From JANQIV01 sp050117315 (GTDB taxonomy: Bacteria; Bacteroidota; Ignavibacteria; Ignavibacteriales; Melioribacteraceae), in contig JASFMY010000079.1 in the NCBI GenBank assembly GCA_050117315.1, positions 1 through 30,867 on the forward strand: a DNA stretch of 30,867 nucleotides, given 5' to 3'. Under the pieces are notes generated by a model. It did no database searches and was not told the DNA's origin. It saw only the letters and a program-made list of their open reading frames with translations. Every line of letters starts with the position of its first letter. The stretch's first letter is position 1. Shown piece by piece: positions 1 through 7,296 of this stretch. The translations under genes were made by a program, and so were the position numbers.

Positions 1-182
1 TGTTCTTTCAATTCTTCGATTTTCGATTCTCCTTGCCAATACTTTGGTTTTTGTGACTTTGCTGTTATTCTTGCCAACGAGTAACCTTCTTGCGACCAGT
101 CTAAACCAAGGTAATAATCATAGCCCTTTATTGATGTAAATGTGTTTAATTTGTTTTCCTTTTTTCTTTTTCTAATTTTCAT
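1..182 (-). CDS. IS110-family-like transposase, N-terminal part (runs off the left edge)
   Basis: Read on the minus strand, an open frame starts at the ATG at 182-180 behind a good ribosome site (AAAGGAG, about 10 bases upstream) and stays open to the window edge, giving 60 residues. After a very basic start (MKIRKRKKENK) comes YYLGLDWSQEGYSLARI. This resembles the first catalytic strand of IS110-type DEDD (RuvC-like) transposases, where a G-[LI]-D-[WV]-[SA] motif carries the first acidic residue; here that would be the D of GLDWS. Only this first motif is visible, so the call rests on motif and position. The rest of the gene and the element's other end lie outside the window. IS110 members usually lack long terminal inverted repeats, so no boundary could be set. 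Confidence 0.55.
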   Translation of the reverse strand, partial: MKIRKRKKENKLNTFTSIKGYDYYLGLDWSQEGYSLARITAKSQKPKYWQGESKIEELKE

Positions 183-435
183 CTTTAGGTCTCCTTTCTT
201 TTTGATGATCATAGTATACCATTCTTTTACGGTACTAACTTCCTAAAGAATGTGAGTCCTTTTCTTAATTTACCGACAAAAAGTTTAGATTTCTAATTTT
301 GCAGAAACTCTGATATAAATATGATATACTACTTCACCAAACTTTTCATAGGCAAGGTGGCAACTTCCGACTAATATTGAGCAATCCCCTTCATTTTGGG
401 AGTTAGGTCACAATAAATCTTATTGAGGAGCTATT
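183..435. other. Intergenic region between the IS110-like gene and the DUF418 gene
   Basis: No coding frame with a credible start was found. A short inverted repeat (TACC/GGTA around 209-228) lies just upstream of the transposase start. If the element is an IS110-group member, its noncoding left end, which in that group encodes the bridge RNA, would fall in this stretch; this is inference from family architecture, and no bridge RNA fold was demonstrated. A GAGGAG ribosome site at 425-430 serves the DUF418 gene. Confidence 0.4.
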
Positions 436-1836
436 ATGACTGAAATCAAAAATCCCGGAAATTTTATAAATGATCAAGAATCTCTTTCGTCGGCTTCTGT
501 CCCGGGAACCGGCTCACAGAATGCCGCCGGCTTAGAGTCTGCGACTCCGAAACGCCTGGCGCCGGTGACCGAGAAAAATCGAATCGAAACGATTGATGTC
601 CTGCGCGGTGTGGCGGTCTTCGGTATCCTGGTGATGAATATCTATTCCTTTGCAATGCCGTTCTCGCCTTACAATAATCCTCTGTTGTGGGACGGGACCG
701 GTACTCTTTCAAAATGGGTCTGGTTTTTCACCCATTTTCTGTTTGACCAGAAGTTCTTGCCGGTTTTTTCAATGCTTTTTGGTGCCGGGCTTATCCTGAT
801 GAGTGAGCGCTCGGGTACGGGGAAATTCGCCGGAACTTGGTACAGACGCAGCCTGTGGTTGCTGGTGATCGGTGCTGCTCATGCCTACTTGATTTGGTTC
901 GGCGACATTCTCTTTACCTACGCATTGTTGGGACTCTTAATTTATCCGCTTCGCCGTAAAAAGGCGAAGAGCTTGATCATTTTTGGTTCTATTTGGATGC
1001 TTGTTGCACCGATGATATCGACAGGTGCCGGTTTTTGGATGGAAAAGATGGACGCCGAGGCAAAAGTGCTCGAATCCAGGGTGGAAGCCGGAGAGGAGCT
1101 AACAGAGGAAGAAACCTTGGCTCTGGAAAGCTGGTATGAAATACGGCCCACTATTAATCCAACTGATGAGGACCTTAATGCCGATGTTGAGGCCTATCTT
1201 GGAAGCTACAAAGATGCATTGGCGCAGAGAGCGCCGATGGTTTTAATAATACAGACTATGAATATTCTCTTTTTTGGCCTCTGGCGAATAGGTGGTCTAA
1301 TGTTAATCGGTATGGGACTAATGAAGCTGGGTTTCTTTTCGGCTCAAAAAGACGTTGGGACCTATCGTCGATCGCTAATATGGTGCTATGGGCTCGGTTT
1401 ACCGCTGGTAATCGTGTCTGCCTGGCAATTGGATAAACATGACTGGAACTTTATCTTTCTTCACCAGATGGGTATACATTGGAACTATGTGGGCAGCGTG
1501 TTTGTCTCGTTGGGACATGTTTCGTTGGTGATGCTTGCGGTGAAACGGAATTGGCTTGGGTCGCTTAAAAGACGTTTCGCTGCAGTCGGGCGCATGGCAT
1601 TCACTAACTATCTCATGCAGTCGATCATCTGTACTATGATTTTTTACGGCTATGGGTTGGGATTCTACGGAAGCGTAGGGAGACCTATACAGATGCTCAT
1701 CGTGCTGCTGGTTTGTATTTTCCAGCTATTTTACAGTGCATGGTGGCTCGATCGATTTCGCTACGGACCGGCAGAATGGTTCTGGCGGCTCTTGACTTAC
1801 GGAAAGTTGACAGGTTTTTTTAGGAAGGTAACTTGA
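436..1836 (+). CDS. DUF418 / YeiB-like multi-pass membrane protein
   Basis: A 466-residue polytopic inner-membrane protein. After a polar 45-residue N-terminus it shows the family opening IDVLRGVAVFGILVMNI (about 53-69), a second hydrophobic block with FSMLFGAGLILMSE, the RRSLWLLVIGAAHA / WFGDILFTYALLG region, and the C-terminal DUF418 signature: VGRMAFTNYLMQS, then FRYGPAEWFWRLLTYGK at the very end. The family is widespread and often tied to membrane transport or surface-polymer modification, but its biochemical role is not settled. An insert of about 70 acidic residues (around 200-270) separates the transmembrane blocks. The start is supported by GAGGAG six bases upstream of the ATG. The gene is richer in G+C than its neighbours (33 of 60 bases at 541-600), which with the adjacent IS110-like fragment suggests acquisition by transfer. 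Confidence 0.85.
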   Translation: MTEIKNPGNFINDQESLSSASVPGTGSQNAAGLESATPKRLAPVTEKNRIETIDVLRGVAVFGILVMNIYSFAMPFSPYNNPLLWDGTGTLSKWVWFFTHFLFDQKFLPVFSMLFGAGLILMSERSGTGKFAGTWYRRSLWLLVIGAAHAYLIWFGDILFTYALLGLLIYPLRRKKAKSLIIFGSIWMLVAPMISTGAGFWMEKMDAEAKVLESRVEAGEELTEEETLALESWYEIRPTINPTDEDLNADVEAYLGSYKDALAQRAPMVLIIQTMNILFFGLWRIGGLMLIGMGLMKLGFFSAQKDVGTYRRSLIWCYGLGLPLVIVSAWQLDKHDWNFIFLHQMGIHWNYVGSVFVSLGHVSLVMLAVKRNWLGSLKRRFAAVGRMAFTNYLMQSIICTMIFYGYGLGFYGSVGRPIQMLIVLLVCIFQLFYSAWWLDRFRYGPAEWFWRLLTYGKLTGFFRKVT

Positions 1837-1997
1837 GAACCTTTGTTTAGGCGCTAACAACCGGTGGGACTTACACCTATGCTTGAGTTTATAAGCTGTC
1901 AAGAAAATCCCGCCTTTATCTCGAAAAGCTGAGATTACGGCCAGGCATTGAAGGTGTCTCAAAAGCTATTATTTATGTATTGCAGCTATTGGCATTC

Positions 1998-2029
1998 CGT
2001 AGCGCAGATTGTTAACAATCTGCGCTACG
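1998..2029. repeat. Perfect 32-bp palindrome
   Basis: CGTAGCGCAGATTGTT at 1998-2013 is followed directly by its exact reverse complement at 2014-2029, with no spacer. There is no U-tract on either side, so it is not a standard intrinsic terminator. A smaller relative with the same AGCAGA...TCTGCT core lies at 19429-19447, so it may belong to a dispersed palindromic family (REP-like or MITE-derived). Confidence 0.85.
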
Positions 2030-2079
2030 AGACAGCCGCACCATTTCTCGACAGCAATACACTTACTGCAATATTAAAT

Positions 2080-2433
2080 CTACCTGTCAATTATCTGCCT
2101 GACGTTAAAGTAGCCTTCGTAAAATGCTTTGTTGGACGTCTTAAATATCTCAACCAGCTTATCTATTTTATCGTATAACAGGTCGTCAACTTCTTCAAAA
2201 ATTGTTTGAAGTCCGGCTGTTCTCTCTTTACTTTCCGCACCGGCTGCGCCTGTTATTCCCATTGCCTCTGCAAATTCATCTGCGTTGTTTTTTATACTTT
2301 CAATATCTTCCTCACTTATACCATAGTCTGCTAATTCTGTTTTTAGTCCGGCAGCTAAGTTATAAATAGCGTATCCTTTTTCCAGGAAATCATTTGTCAA
2401 TGTAAGTTTCCATTCGCCGTTGTAAGTTGTCAT
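2080..2433 (-). CDS. Hypothetical protein, 117 residues, possibly a gene remnant
   Basis: I do not recognise this family. The translation is mixed hydrophilic and looks helical (NDFLEKGYAIYNLAAGL, ELADYGISEEDIESIKNNA) with a small Gly/Ala stretch (MGITGAAGAESKE), and it ends FYEGYFNVRQIIDR. Composition and amphipathic pattern look like a real protein rather than a chance frame. The start is doubtful: the ATG at 2433 lies inside the last unit of a 42-bp tandem repeat, and the bases before it (TAACTAA) offer no ribosome site. It may therefore be the 3' end of a longer gene whose 5' part was overrun by repeat expansion. There is no signal peptide or membrane segment, and no neighbour gives functional context. 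Confidence 0.45.
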   Translation of the reverse strand: MTTYNGEWKLTLTNDFLEKGYAIYNLAAGLKTELADYGISEEDIESIKNNADEFAEAMGITGAAGAESKERTAGLQTIFEEVDDLLYDKIDKLVEIFKTSNKAFYEGYFNVRQIIDR

Positions 2434-2760
2434 TTAGTTAATGTAAATTGCCATTTTGCCGTTGTAAGTCGTCATTTAGTTGATGTAAATTGCCTTTCGT
2501 CGTTGTAAGATGTCATTTAGTTAATGTAAACTGCCGTTTCGTCGTTGTAAGTCGTCATTTAGTTAATGTAAGTCACCATTTCGTCGTTGTAAGTTTTCAT
2601 TTGGTTAATGTAAGTTGCCGTTTCGCCGTTGTAAGTTGTCATTTAGTTAATGTAAATTGCCGTTTCGCCGTTGTAAGTCGTCATTTAGTTAATATAAATT
2701 GCCATTTCGTCGTTGTAAGTTTTCATTTAGTTAATGTAAGTTGCCGTTTCGTCGTTGCAA
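2412..2760. repeat. 42-bp tandem repeat (minisatellite), about eight units
   Basis: On the plus strand the unit is close to GTTGTAAGTCGTCATTTAGT then TAATGTAAATTGCCGTTTCGCC. The recurring CAT of the unit falls at 2431, 2473, 2514, 2556, 2598, 2640, 2682 and 2724, so spacing is 42 in every step except one of 41. Units differ by a few substitutions. Beyond 2760 the pattern decays but traces continue to about 2860. The unit matches the first codons of the minus-strand ORF ending at 2080, so the array is probably an expansion of that gene's 5' end. Confidence 0.9.
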
Positions 2761-3042
2761 TCTTCATTCTGTAAAATCTTTTGCTATTCTGTCAACGTAA
2801 GTTGTTATTCTGCCGTTGCAATTCTCACTCCGTGAAATCTTTTGTTATTCCGTCAATGTAGGTATAATTATGCTGGTTCTGGTACATGTCCGTAATTGAA
2901 GGAAAACTCCATGCCTTGGATTATTTTTAGAATCAAAGTATTGTTTTAATCCAACTAAACCATTTCTTTATTTTGACGAATACTTTCATTTTTATATATT
3001 CAAAAACTAAATTATCAAACTAATTACAAGTAAGAGGGTAAT
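2761..3042. other. Intergenic: decayed repeat, then promoter and leader of the next gene
   Basis: 2761-2860 carries degenerate versions of the 42-bp repeat (TTGCAATTCTCACTCCGTGA and similar). No gene is visible. The right half holds the promoter listed separately. Confidence 0.6.
2973..3000 (+). promoter_or_regulatory. Sigma-70-like promoter for the DUF1579-type gene
   Basis: TTGACG at 2973-2978 and TATATT at 2995-3000 are separated by 16 bases. Each hexamer differs from consensus by one base. A transcript would begin near 3007, giving a leader of about 36 bases with GAGGG just before the ATG at 3043. Confidence 0.5.
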
Positions 3043-3444
3043 ATGAAAGAAGTAATAACACTTATTATGGGATTTGTTTTCTGCCTGGGCATTGCATTTG
3101 CACAAGAACATATGCAGGAGATGACGGAAGAAGAAAAAGCCTGGATGGAATATATGACTCCAGTTGATGCTCATAAAATTTTAGAAAAAAGCATGGGCGA
3201 GTGGAATGCAAAAACTTATTTCTGGACACAACCCGGCACGGAACCAATGGTTGATGAAGGCAAAGCCGTAAACGAAATGATTTACGGCGGAAGATATTTA
3301 TCAATGAAACAAAAAGGTATGTCTTTCGGAATGCCTTATGAAGGTATGGGAATTATGGATAAGAATTCTTATAAAATGGAAATGTTTGCGCTGACCCCGG
3401 ACGGCAAAGAATTCCGAAGTTTCCTTATGGAATACACAAGATAA
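3043..3444 (+). CDS. Secreted DUF1579-type protein lacking its central part
   Basis: A 133-residue protein with a Sec signal peptide (about 1-20, MKEVITLIMGFVFCLGIAFA). The next part matches the N-terminal half of DUF1579 proteins: WNAKTYFWTQPGTEPM, then GGRYLSMKQKG and YEGMGI. The end, KNSYKMEMFALTPDGKEFRSF followed by LMEYTR, matches the last strands of that family. In complete members, which are usually some 50-70 residues longer, these two parts are separated by a GYDN.../WIDS-type block; here YEGMGI runs straight into MDKNSYKME. The gene is open throughout, so this looks like an in-frame internal deletion. Function of the family is unknown. Expression is supported by the promoter at 2973-3000 and a GAGGG ribosome site. 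Confidence 0.7.
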   Translation: MKEVITLIMGFVFCLGIAFAQEHMQEMTEEEKAWMEYMTPVDAHKILEKSMGEWNAKTYFWTQPGTEPMVDEGKAVNEMIYGGRYLSMKQKGMSFGMPYEGMGIMDKNSYKMEMFALTPDGKEFRSFLMEYTR

Positions 3445-3452
3445 ATTCCTTT

Positions 3453-3478
3453 AAGAGCCGGTTCCCGGCCCGGCTCTT
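3453..3478 (+). terminator. Strong stem-loop after the DUF1579-type gene
   Basis: AAGAGCCGG at 3453-3461 pairs perfectly with CCGGCTCTT at 3470-3478 over an 8-base loop. There is no U-run on either strand, so it is either a weak terminator or a 3' end stabiliser. Confidence 0.45.
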
Positions 3479-3584
3479 CCCAGCTCATGTCTATGCTTTT
3501 GTGGTTCCAAATAATACCATGTTAAACAATTTAAAATACTTCCCGATTATTAATTGAAGATATGGAAAAGTAAAAGAAATTGAT

Positions 3585-3929
3585 ATGGCGTTGTTGATTA
3601 AGGTAGAGAAACTAAGAACAGGAATGACATTAGCCGCCCCGATTATGAATAGGTACGGACAGGTTCTTTTAAATTCAGGTGTTGAGCTGATGCCTAGACA
3701 TTCAAGGTTATTCAAAATATGGGGTATAAAAGTAATTACTATTAAAGACGGATCAACGGAAAATCAAGAAATAGTAAATGATGATTTAAGAGAAAAGACT
3801 AAGTTGAAATTTGATAGCAGGCTGTTATGGGAACCGGAAAACCCGTTGGAAACGGATCTATATGAAGTCGGGTTAAACAAAACAATTAAAGATATTATCT
3901 CAAAATACAATCATGAAAAATCTCAGTAG
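3585..3929 (+). CDS. Small signalling domain protein upstream of HDOD gene
   Basis: A 114-residue soluble protein. The first 55 residues (LIKVEKLRTGMTLAAPIMNR, then GQVLLNSGVELMPRHSRLFKIWGIK) match the short N-terminal module commonly found ahead of HD-GYP and HDOD domains, with its GM-LA-P, G--LL--G-EL and RH---L--WGI landmarks. The C-terminal half is polar and probably helical. The stop overlaps the start of the HDOD gene by 17 bases, so the two are likely translationally coupled and act together; it looks like a split-off N-terminal module of the downstream protein. No membrane segment is present. The precise role is not known. Confidence 0.7.
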   Translation: MALLIKVEKLRTGMTLAAPIMNRYGQVLLNSGVELMPRHSRLFKIWGIKVITIKDGSTENQEIVNDDLREKTKLKFDSRLLWEPENPLETDLYEVGLNKTIKDIISKYNHEKSQ

Positions 3930-4758
3930 CTTAGTACATAAGATCAAAACAGTTCCTACATTGCCAACTATATTCTCGCAGTTGTCGGACGCAATGACTA
4001 ACCCGCGTGTGTCGAACGACCAGATAACAAAAATAATTTCCAGCGACCAGGCCGCTTCGTTAAAAGTTCTAAAAGTTGTTAATTCTGCCTTTTACGGATT
4101 TGCAGGCAGAATAGATACTATCTCAAGGGCTGTAATGTATCTGGGACTCAACGAGGTTAGGAATCTGATATTAGCTCTTTCCGTTATAAACTTATTCAAA
4201 AAAAATAAAGCCCTGTTGAACTTTAGGCCGACCGAATTCTGGTCTCATTCAATCGCAGTCGGGATAATAACCAGGCTGGTGGGAAGTTCGTTATCAATAA
4301 AAAATCTTGAAAACTATTTTGTAGCGGGTATTCTTCATGATATAGGCAAACTTGTTTTTTTTGAATTTGCCGAAGATGATTACATAAAAGTGTTAACAAT
4401 TGTTGAAGAAAAGAATTGCCTCATAAAAGATGCAGAAAAAGAAGTCTTTGGATTTGACCACTCAGCTGTAGGTGATATGCTGTGTGAAAAATGGAAAATC
4501 CCGAATTCAATTAAAAATGCCATAAGGAGTCATCACAACGGAGTATCGGATATCTCTACCGGTCAGCTAGTTGCAGCCGTGCACATAGCGGATATAACCG
4601 CACGAACTTTAAACCTTGGGTATCCCGGTGATAATCTTGTGCCTAAAATGAACAAAAAAACATACGAAGGTATCAAACTAGATAATAATTTTTTTTCAAA
4701 GAATTACGACTTATTGATTCAGAATTTTGAAGAGACAAATAAGTTACTAATATCATAA
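3913..4758 (+). CDS. HDOD domain signalling protein
   Basis: A 281-residue protein whose first 200 residues form an HDOD domain: VPTLPTIFSQL near the start, the SDQAASLKVLKVVNSAFYGF block (44-63), ISRAVMYLGLNEVRNLIL (70-87), and GILHDIGKL (139-147), which keeps an H-D pair at 142-143. HDOD proteins are relatives of HD-GYP c-di-GMP phosphodiesterases that mostly lack full catalytic residues and act as signalling scaffolds; full catalytic competence cannot be claimed here. The gene overlaps the preceding small-domain gene by 17 bases, and the histidine kinase follows 20 bases later, so the three probably form one operon and pathway. Confidence 0.85.
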   Translation: MKNLSSLVHKIKTVPTLPTIFSQLSDAMTNPRVSNDQITKIISSDQAASLKVLKVVNSAFYGFAGRIDTISRAVMYLGLNEVRNLILALSVINLFKKNKALLNFRPTEFWSHSIAVGIITRLVGSSLSIKNLENYFVAGILHDIGKLVFFEFAEDDYIKVLTIVEEKNCLIKDAEKEVFGFDHSAVGDMLCEKWKIPNSIKNAIRSHHNGVSDISTGQLVAAVHIADITARTLNLGYPGDNLVPKMNKKTYEGIKLDNNFFSKNYDLLIQNFEETNKLLIS

Positions 4759-4778
4759 CAGCATGATAAGAACAAAAG

Positions 4779-6941
4779 ATGACAGTAGCTGGTGATAAAA
4801 ACTCAATAACTGTTTTTATAAAACAAGTAAAAGAATTCGGTAAAAATCAATTTCGAAATGAATCGCTTTCCGGCATTACCGAGTCTGCTCTAAAAATTTT
4901 CACCACACTTGAAAGTGTTGATATTGCTTCGCTATTCGCACTAAACGAAACAGATTTCGAATTTAGGTTAAGCTATACAACATCCCCCAATGAAAAAAAC
5001 AATACTATAATCTTCTTTGAACAAATCCTTAATGACGGTGGAATAACAAAAGCTCTTGAGTCGGGCGAATGTACAACCTATGTAATTAATGACGATATTA
5101 AAAATAAGGCGATAATAATTCCTGTAATTTCTCCGGCCGGTATTTTAGGACTTATTCTTTTATCTCTCAAAAACTATGACAAGGAATTTGATCTAACAAC
5201 TATTTCCCTTTTTTCTCTTCATTCGAATCAGTTTGCATATTTAATTCACAGCAAAAAACTTGAAAAAGAACTTCACAGCGTCAGAACACAACTTGAACAA
5301 AAAATTGCAATTAGAACCGAAAGAATAAAAAGAAATAACAGGGAACTGCAATTAATACTGGATTCAATCTTGACCGGCGTTTTTATTATTGCAAAAAATA
5401 CCGATATAATAATTGACACAAACAATGCCGCTCTAAAATTGTTAAATGTGGAAAAAGAAGAAATTATAGGGACCGAAAGGTATCAATGGGAACCGAAAGA
5501 ATATGCAGTATGTGCTTATAAGGATTCCGAAATTGAGAATAGAGTTACAGAAGCAATTTTGACAGACAAAAATGGGAAAGCGATTCCGGTATTAAGAACT
5601 ATTTCAAAGTTCTTGTTAAAGAACAACGAAATTTATCTTGAGAGCTTTATTGATATATCCGATAGGAAAAAAAACGAAGACGAAATAAACGAACAAAAAC
5701 AATTATTAAACGGTGTCGCAGAATCAGCTCATTCTCTGCTAACCGAAACGAATTTTGAGTTTTCAATTAATCATGCATTAAAATTTTTAGGCAAAGCCCT
5801 GGATATAGATACGGTTTACATTTATGAAAATAAATACGATGACAAATTAAAAGAAATTTATGCGGAAAAAATTTATAACTGGAGCAAACTGAACAATACT
5901 TCATTTACCATAAAAACCAAGCTTTATTATAACGGCCCTTTGAAGGGTTGGTATGATATCCTCTCTGCTAATAAACCTGTCTATGGCTTGACCAAAGACA
6001 TGAATCCGGAATTGCGAAAAATGCAAATTACAGTCAATCTAAAATCATTGCTGGTTATGCCTATACATGTTAATAATAAGTTCTGGGGATTTATCGGCTT
6101 TGACGACTGTACAAAGGAAAGAGACTGGTCGGTAACGGAAGAATCAATATTAAAAGCCGTTGCGTCCAATATCGGCGGGGCAATACAAAGGGAAAGAACA
6201 AACAAAGAATTGATATTGGCAAAAGAAGAAGCGGTAAAAGCAGACAAATTAAAGTCGGATTTTCTTGCACAAGTTTCTCACGAAATAAGAACTCCCTTGA
6301 ACTCAATATTAAGCCACTCAAGCCTATTGCAAATGGAATTCGAGGACCGTTTAACGAAGGAATTGAAAGGAACTTTTGACAATATTTATAGCGGCGGCAG
6401 GCGAATTATAAGAACCATAGACCTGATATTAAATATGAACGAAATACAGTCAGGTATGTACGAGTACAACCCCAAAGAGTTTAATTTATATGATGAAGTT
6501 CTTATGCCCATCTATAAAGAACATTATTGTATTGCCAAGGAAAAGAAAATAAACCTGGAAATAATTAATGAAGCCAATAACCCTATAGTTTTTGCAGATT
6601 TTTATTCAATAGACCAGATTTTTAACAACCTTGTTAATAATGCTATCAAATTTACCAACGAAGGGGATGTAAAAATTAATATTCATAATGAATGTGAGCA
6701 ATTAAACGTTACCGTAAAAGATACGGGAATCGGTATATCGGAAGAATACATGGGAAAGATTTTTAATCCTTTCTCCCAGGAATACAACGGCTATACAAGA
6801 AAATATGAAGGCAACGGTTTAGGCCTGGCATTGGTTAAACAGTATTGCGATTTGAACAGCATCGCAATAAAACTCGAAAGCCAAAAAGGTTTGGGCTCAA
6901 CATTTACAGTATCATTCCCAAATAAGAAATCTATTTTATAG
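4779..6941 (+). CDS. Sensor histidine kinase with GAF-PAS-GAF input
   Basis: A 720-residue cytoplasmic sensor kinase with no transmembrane segments. Domains in order: a GAF-like region (about 25-160), a coiled linker (160-190), a PAS domain (about 190-300, TGVFIIAKNTDIIIDTNNAA), a second GAF domain (about 310-475), and a HisKA/HATPase core. The phosphoacceptor is H501 in SHEIRTPLNSIL. The N-box is FNNLVNNAIKFTNEG (615-629), the G1 box DTGIGI (648-653), the F-box IFNPF (661-665), and the G2 box GNGLGLAL (678-685); all look intact. There is no receiver domain, and no response regulator is adjacent, so its partner is elsewhere or it signals through the HDOD protein upstream. The start has only a weak AAAG-type ribosome site, so a somewhat later start is possible. 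Confidence 0.9.
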   Translation: MTVAGDKNSITVFIKQVKEFGKNQFRNESLSGITESALKIFTTLESVDIASLFALNETDFEFRLSYTTSPNEKNNTIIFFEQILNDGGITKALESGECTTYVINDDIKNKAIIIPVISPAGILGLILLSLKNYDKEFDLTTISLFSLHSNQFAYLIHSKKLEKELHSVRTQLEQKIAIRTERIKRNNRELQLILDSILTGVFIIAKNTDIIIDTNNAALKLLNVEKEEIIGTERYQWEPKEYAVCAYKDSEIENRVTEAILTDKNGKAIPVLRTISKFLLKNNEIYLESFIDISDRKKNEDEINEQKQLLNGVAESAHSLLTETNFEFSINHALKFLGKALDIDTVYIYENKYDDKLKEIYAEKIYNWSKLNNTSFTIKTKLYYNGPLKGWYDILSANKPVYGLTKDMNPELRKMQITVNLKSLLVMPIHVNNKFWGFIGFDDCTKERDWSVTEESILKAVASNIGGAIQRERTNKELILAKEEAVKADKLKSDFLAQVSHEIRTPLNSILSHSSLLQMEFEDRLTKELKGTFDNIYSGGRRIIRTIDLILNMNEIQSGMYEYNPKEFNLYDEVLMPIYKEHYCIAKEKKINLEIINEANNPIVFADFYSIDQIFNNLVNNAIKFTNEGDVKINIHNECEQLNVTVKDTGIGISEEYMGKIFNPFSQEYNGYTRKYEGNGLGLALVKQYCDLNSIAIKLESQKGLGSTFTVSFPNKKSIL

Positions 6942-6995
6942 AGAATATTTGTTGTTTAAAATGTCTTGAATCTTGGTATTAGTTTGACTGATTAG

Positions 6996-7011
6996 ATTAC
7001 TATATAGTAAT
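6996..7011. promoter_or_regulatory. 16-bp perfect palindrome upstream of the ilv-leu promoter
   Basis: ATTACTATATAGTAAT is its own reverse complement and lies about 75 bases upstream of the -35 element. Its AT-richness means chance is possible; it could be a regulator binding site. Confidence 0.3.
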
Positions 7012-7085
7012 AATTAAGCAAATATTTAATTATGTAGTAAAATTAAAACCATAATCAATATTAATATACAATTTACATTTTAGCC

Positions 7086-7114
7086 TTGACAAACTAGTTA
7101 TCGTAGTTTATCTT
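7086..7114 (+). promoter_or_regulatory. Promoter of the branched-chain amino acid operon, with internal dyad
   Basis: TTGACA at 7086-7091 (perfect -35) and TATCTT at 7109-7114 are 17 bases apart. Transcription would start near 7121. The spacer contains an inverted repeat, AAACTA at 7091-7096 and TAGTTT at 7104-7109, overlapping both promoter elements, which is a suitable place for a repressor. The promoter sits 16 bases before the leader peptide start and about 290 bases before ilvD. Confidence 0.65.
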
Positions 7115-7136
7115 GGACGAAATTTTTTTTTGAATA

Positions 7137-7289
7137 ATGTATAATACTGAAAAAGAAATATTAACCGCAACTCAAGCTGACTGCAGCAGTGTTGTATTTA
7201 TTGCAAGCAACCCTTCATTAGCTATTATTGTCAACATTATCGGAATTATTATTGTCAGCCTACTCGGTATTCTCATACTCGTGGGCTAA
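7137..7289 (+). CDS. Ile/Leu/Val-rich leader peptide, candidate attenuator of the operon
   Basis: A 50-codon frame (ATG at 7137, TAA at 7287-7289) directly after the promoter. Codons 28-49 read LAIIVNIIGIIIVSLLGILI then LV: 17 of these 22 are Ile, Leu or Val, exactly the end products of the genes downstream. That is the expected composition of a leader peptide whose translation senses charged Ile, Leu and Val tRNAs. There is no clear ribosome site, since the bases before the ATG are a T-run, so initiation is the weak point. The alternative is a one-span membrane mini-protein, because the same residues would make a hydrophobic helix. The flanking alternative stems at 7241-7247, 7297-7309 and 7345-7357 favour the attenuation reading. 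Confidence 0.6.
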   Translation: MYNTEKEILTATQADCSSVVFIASNPSLAIIVNIIGIIIVSLLGILILVG

Positions 7290-7296
7290 CATACAA

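Noticed and set aside
2412..2760. CRISPR array from 42-bp periodicity
   Set aside because: The whole 42-bp unit repeats with no unique spacer between copies.
2490..2774. A 94-residue plus-strand frame with a 14-residue repeat (such as CRFVVVSRHLVNVN)
   Set aside because: It is only the translation of the 42-bp DNA repeat, whose length is a multiple of three; there is no ribosome site and no unique sequence.
3453..3478. Confident intrinsic terminator
   Set aside because: The stem is perfect but no U-tract follows on either strand, so only a tentative call was kept.
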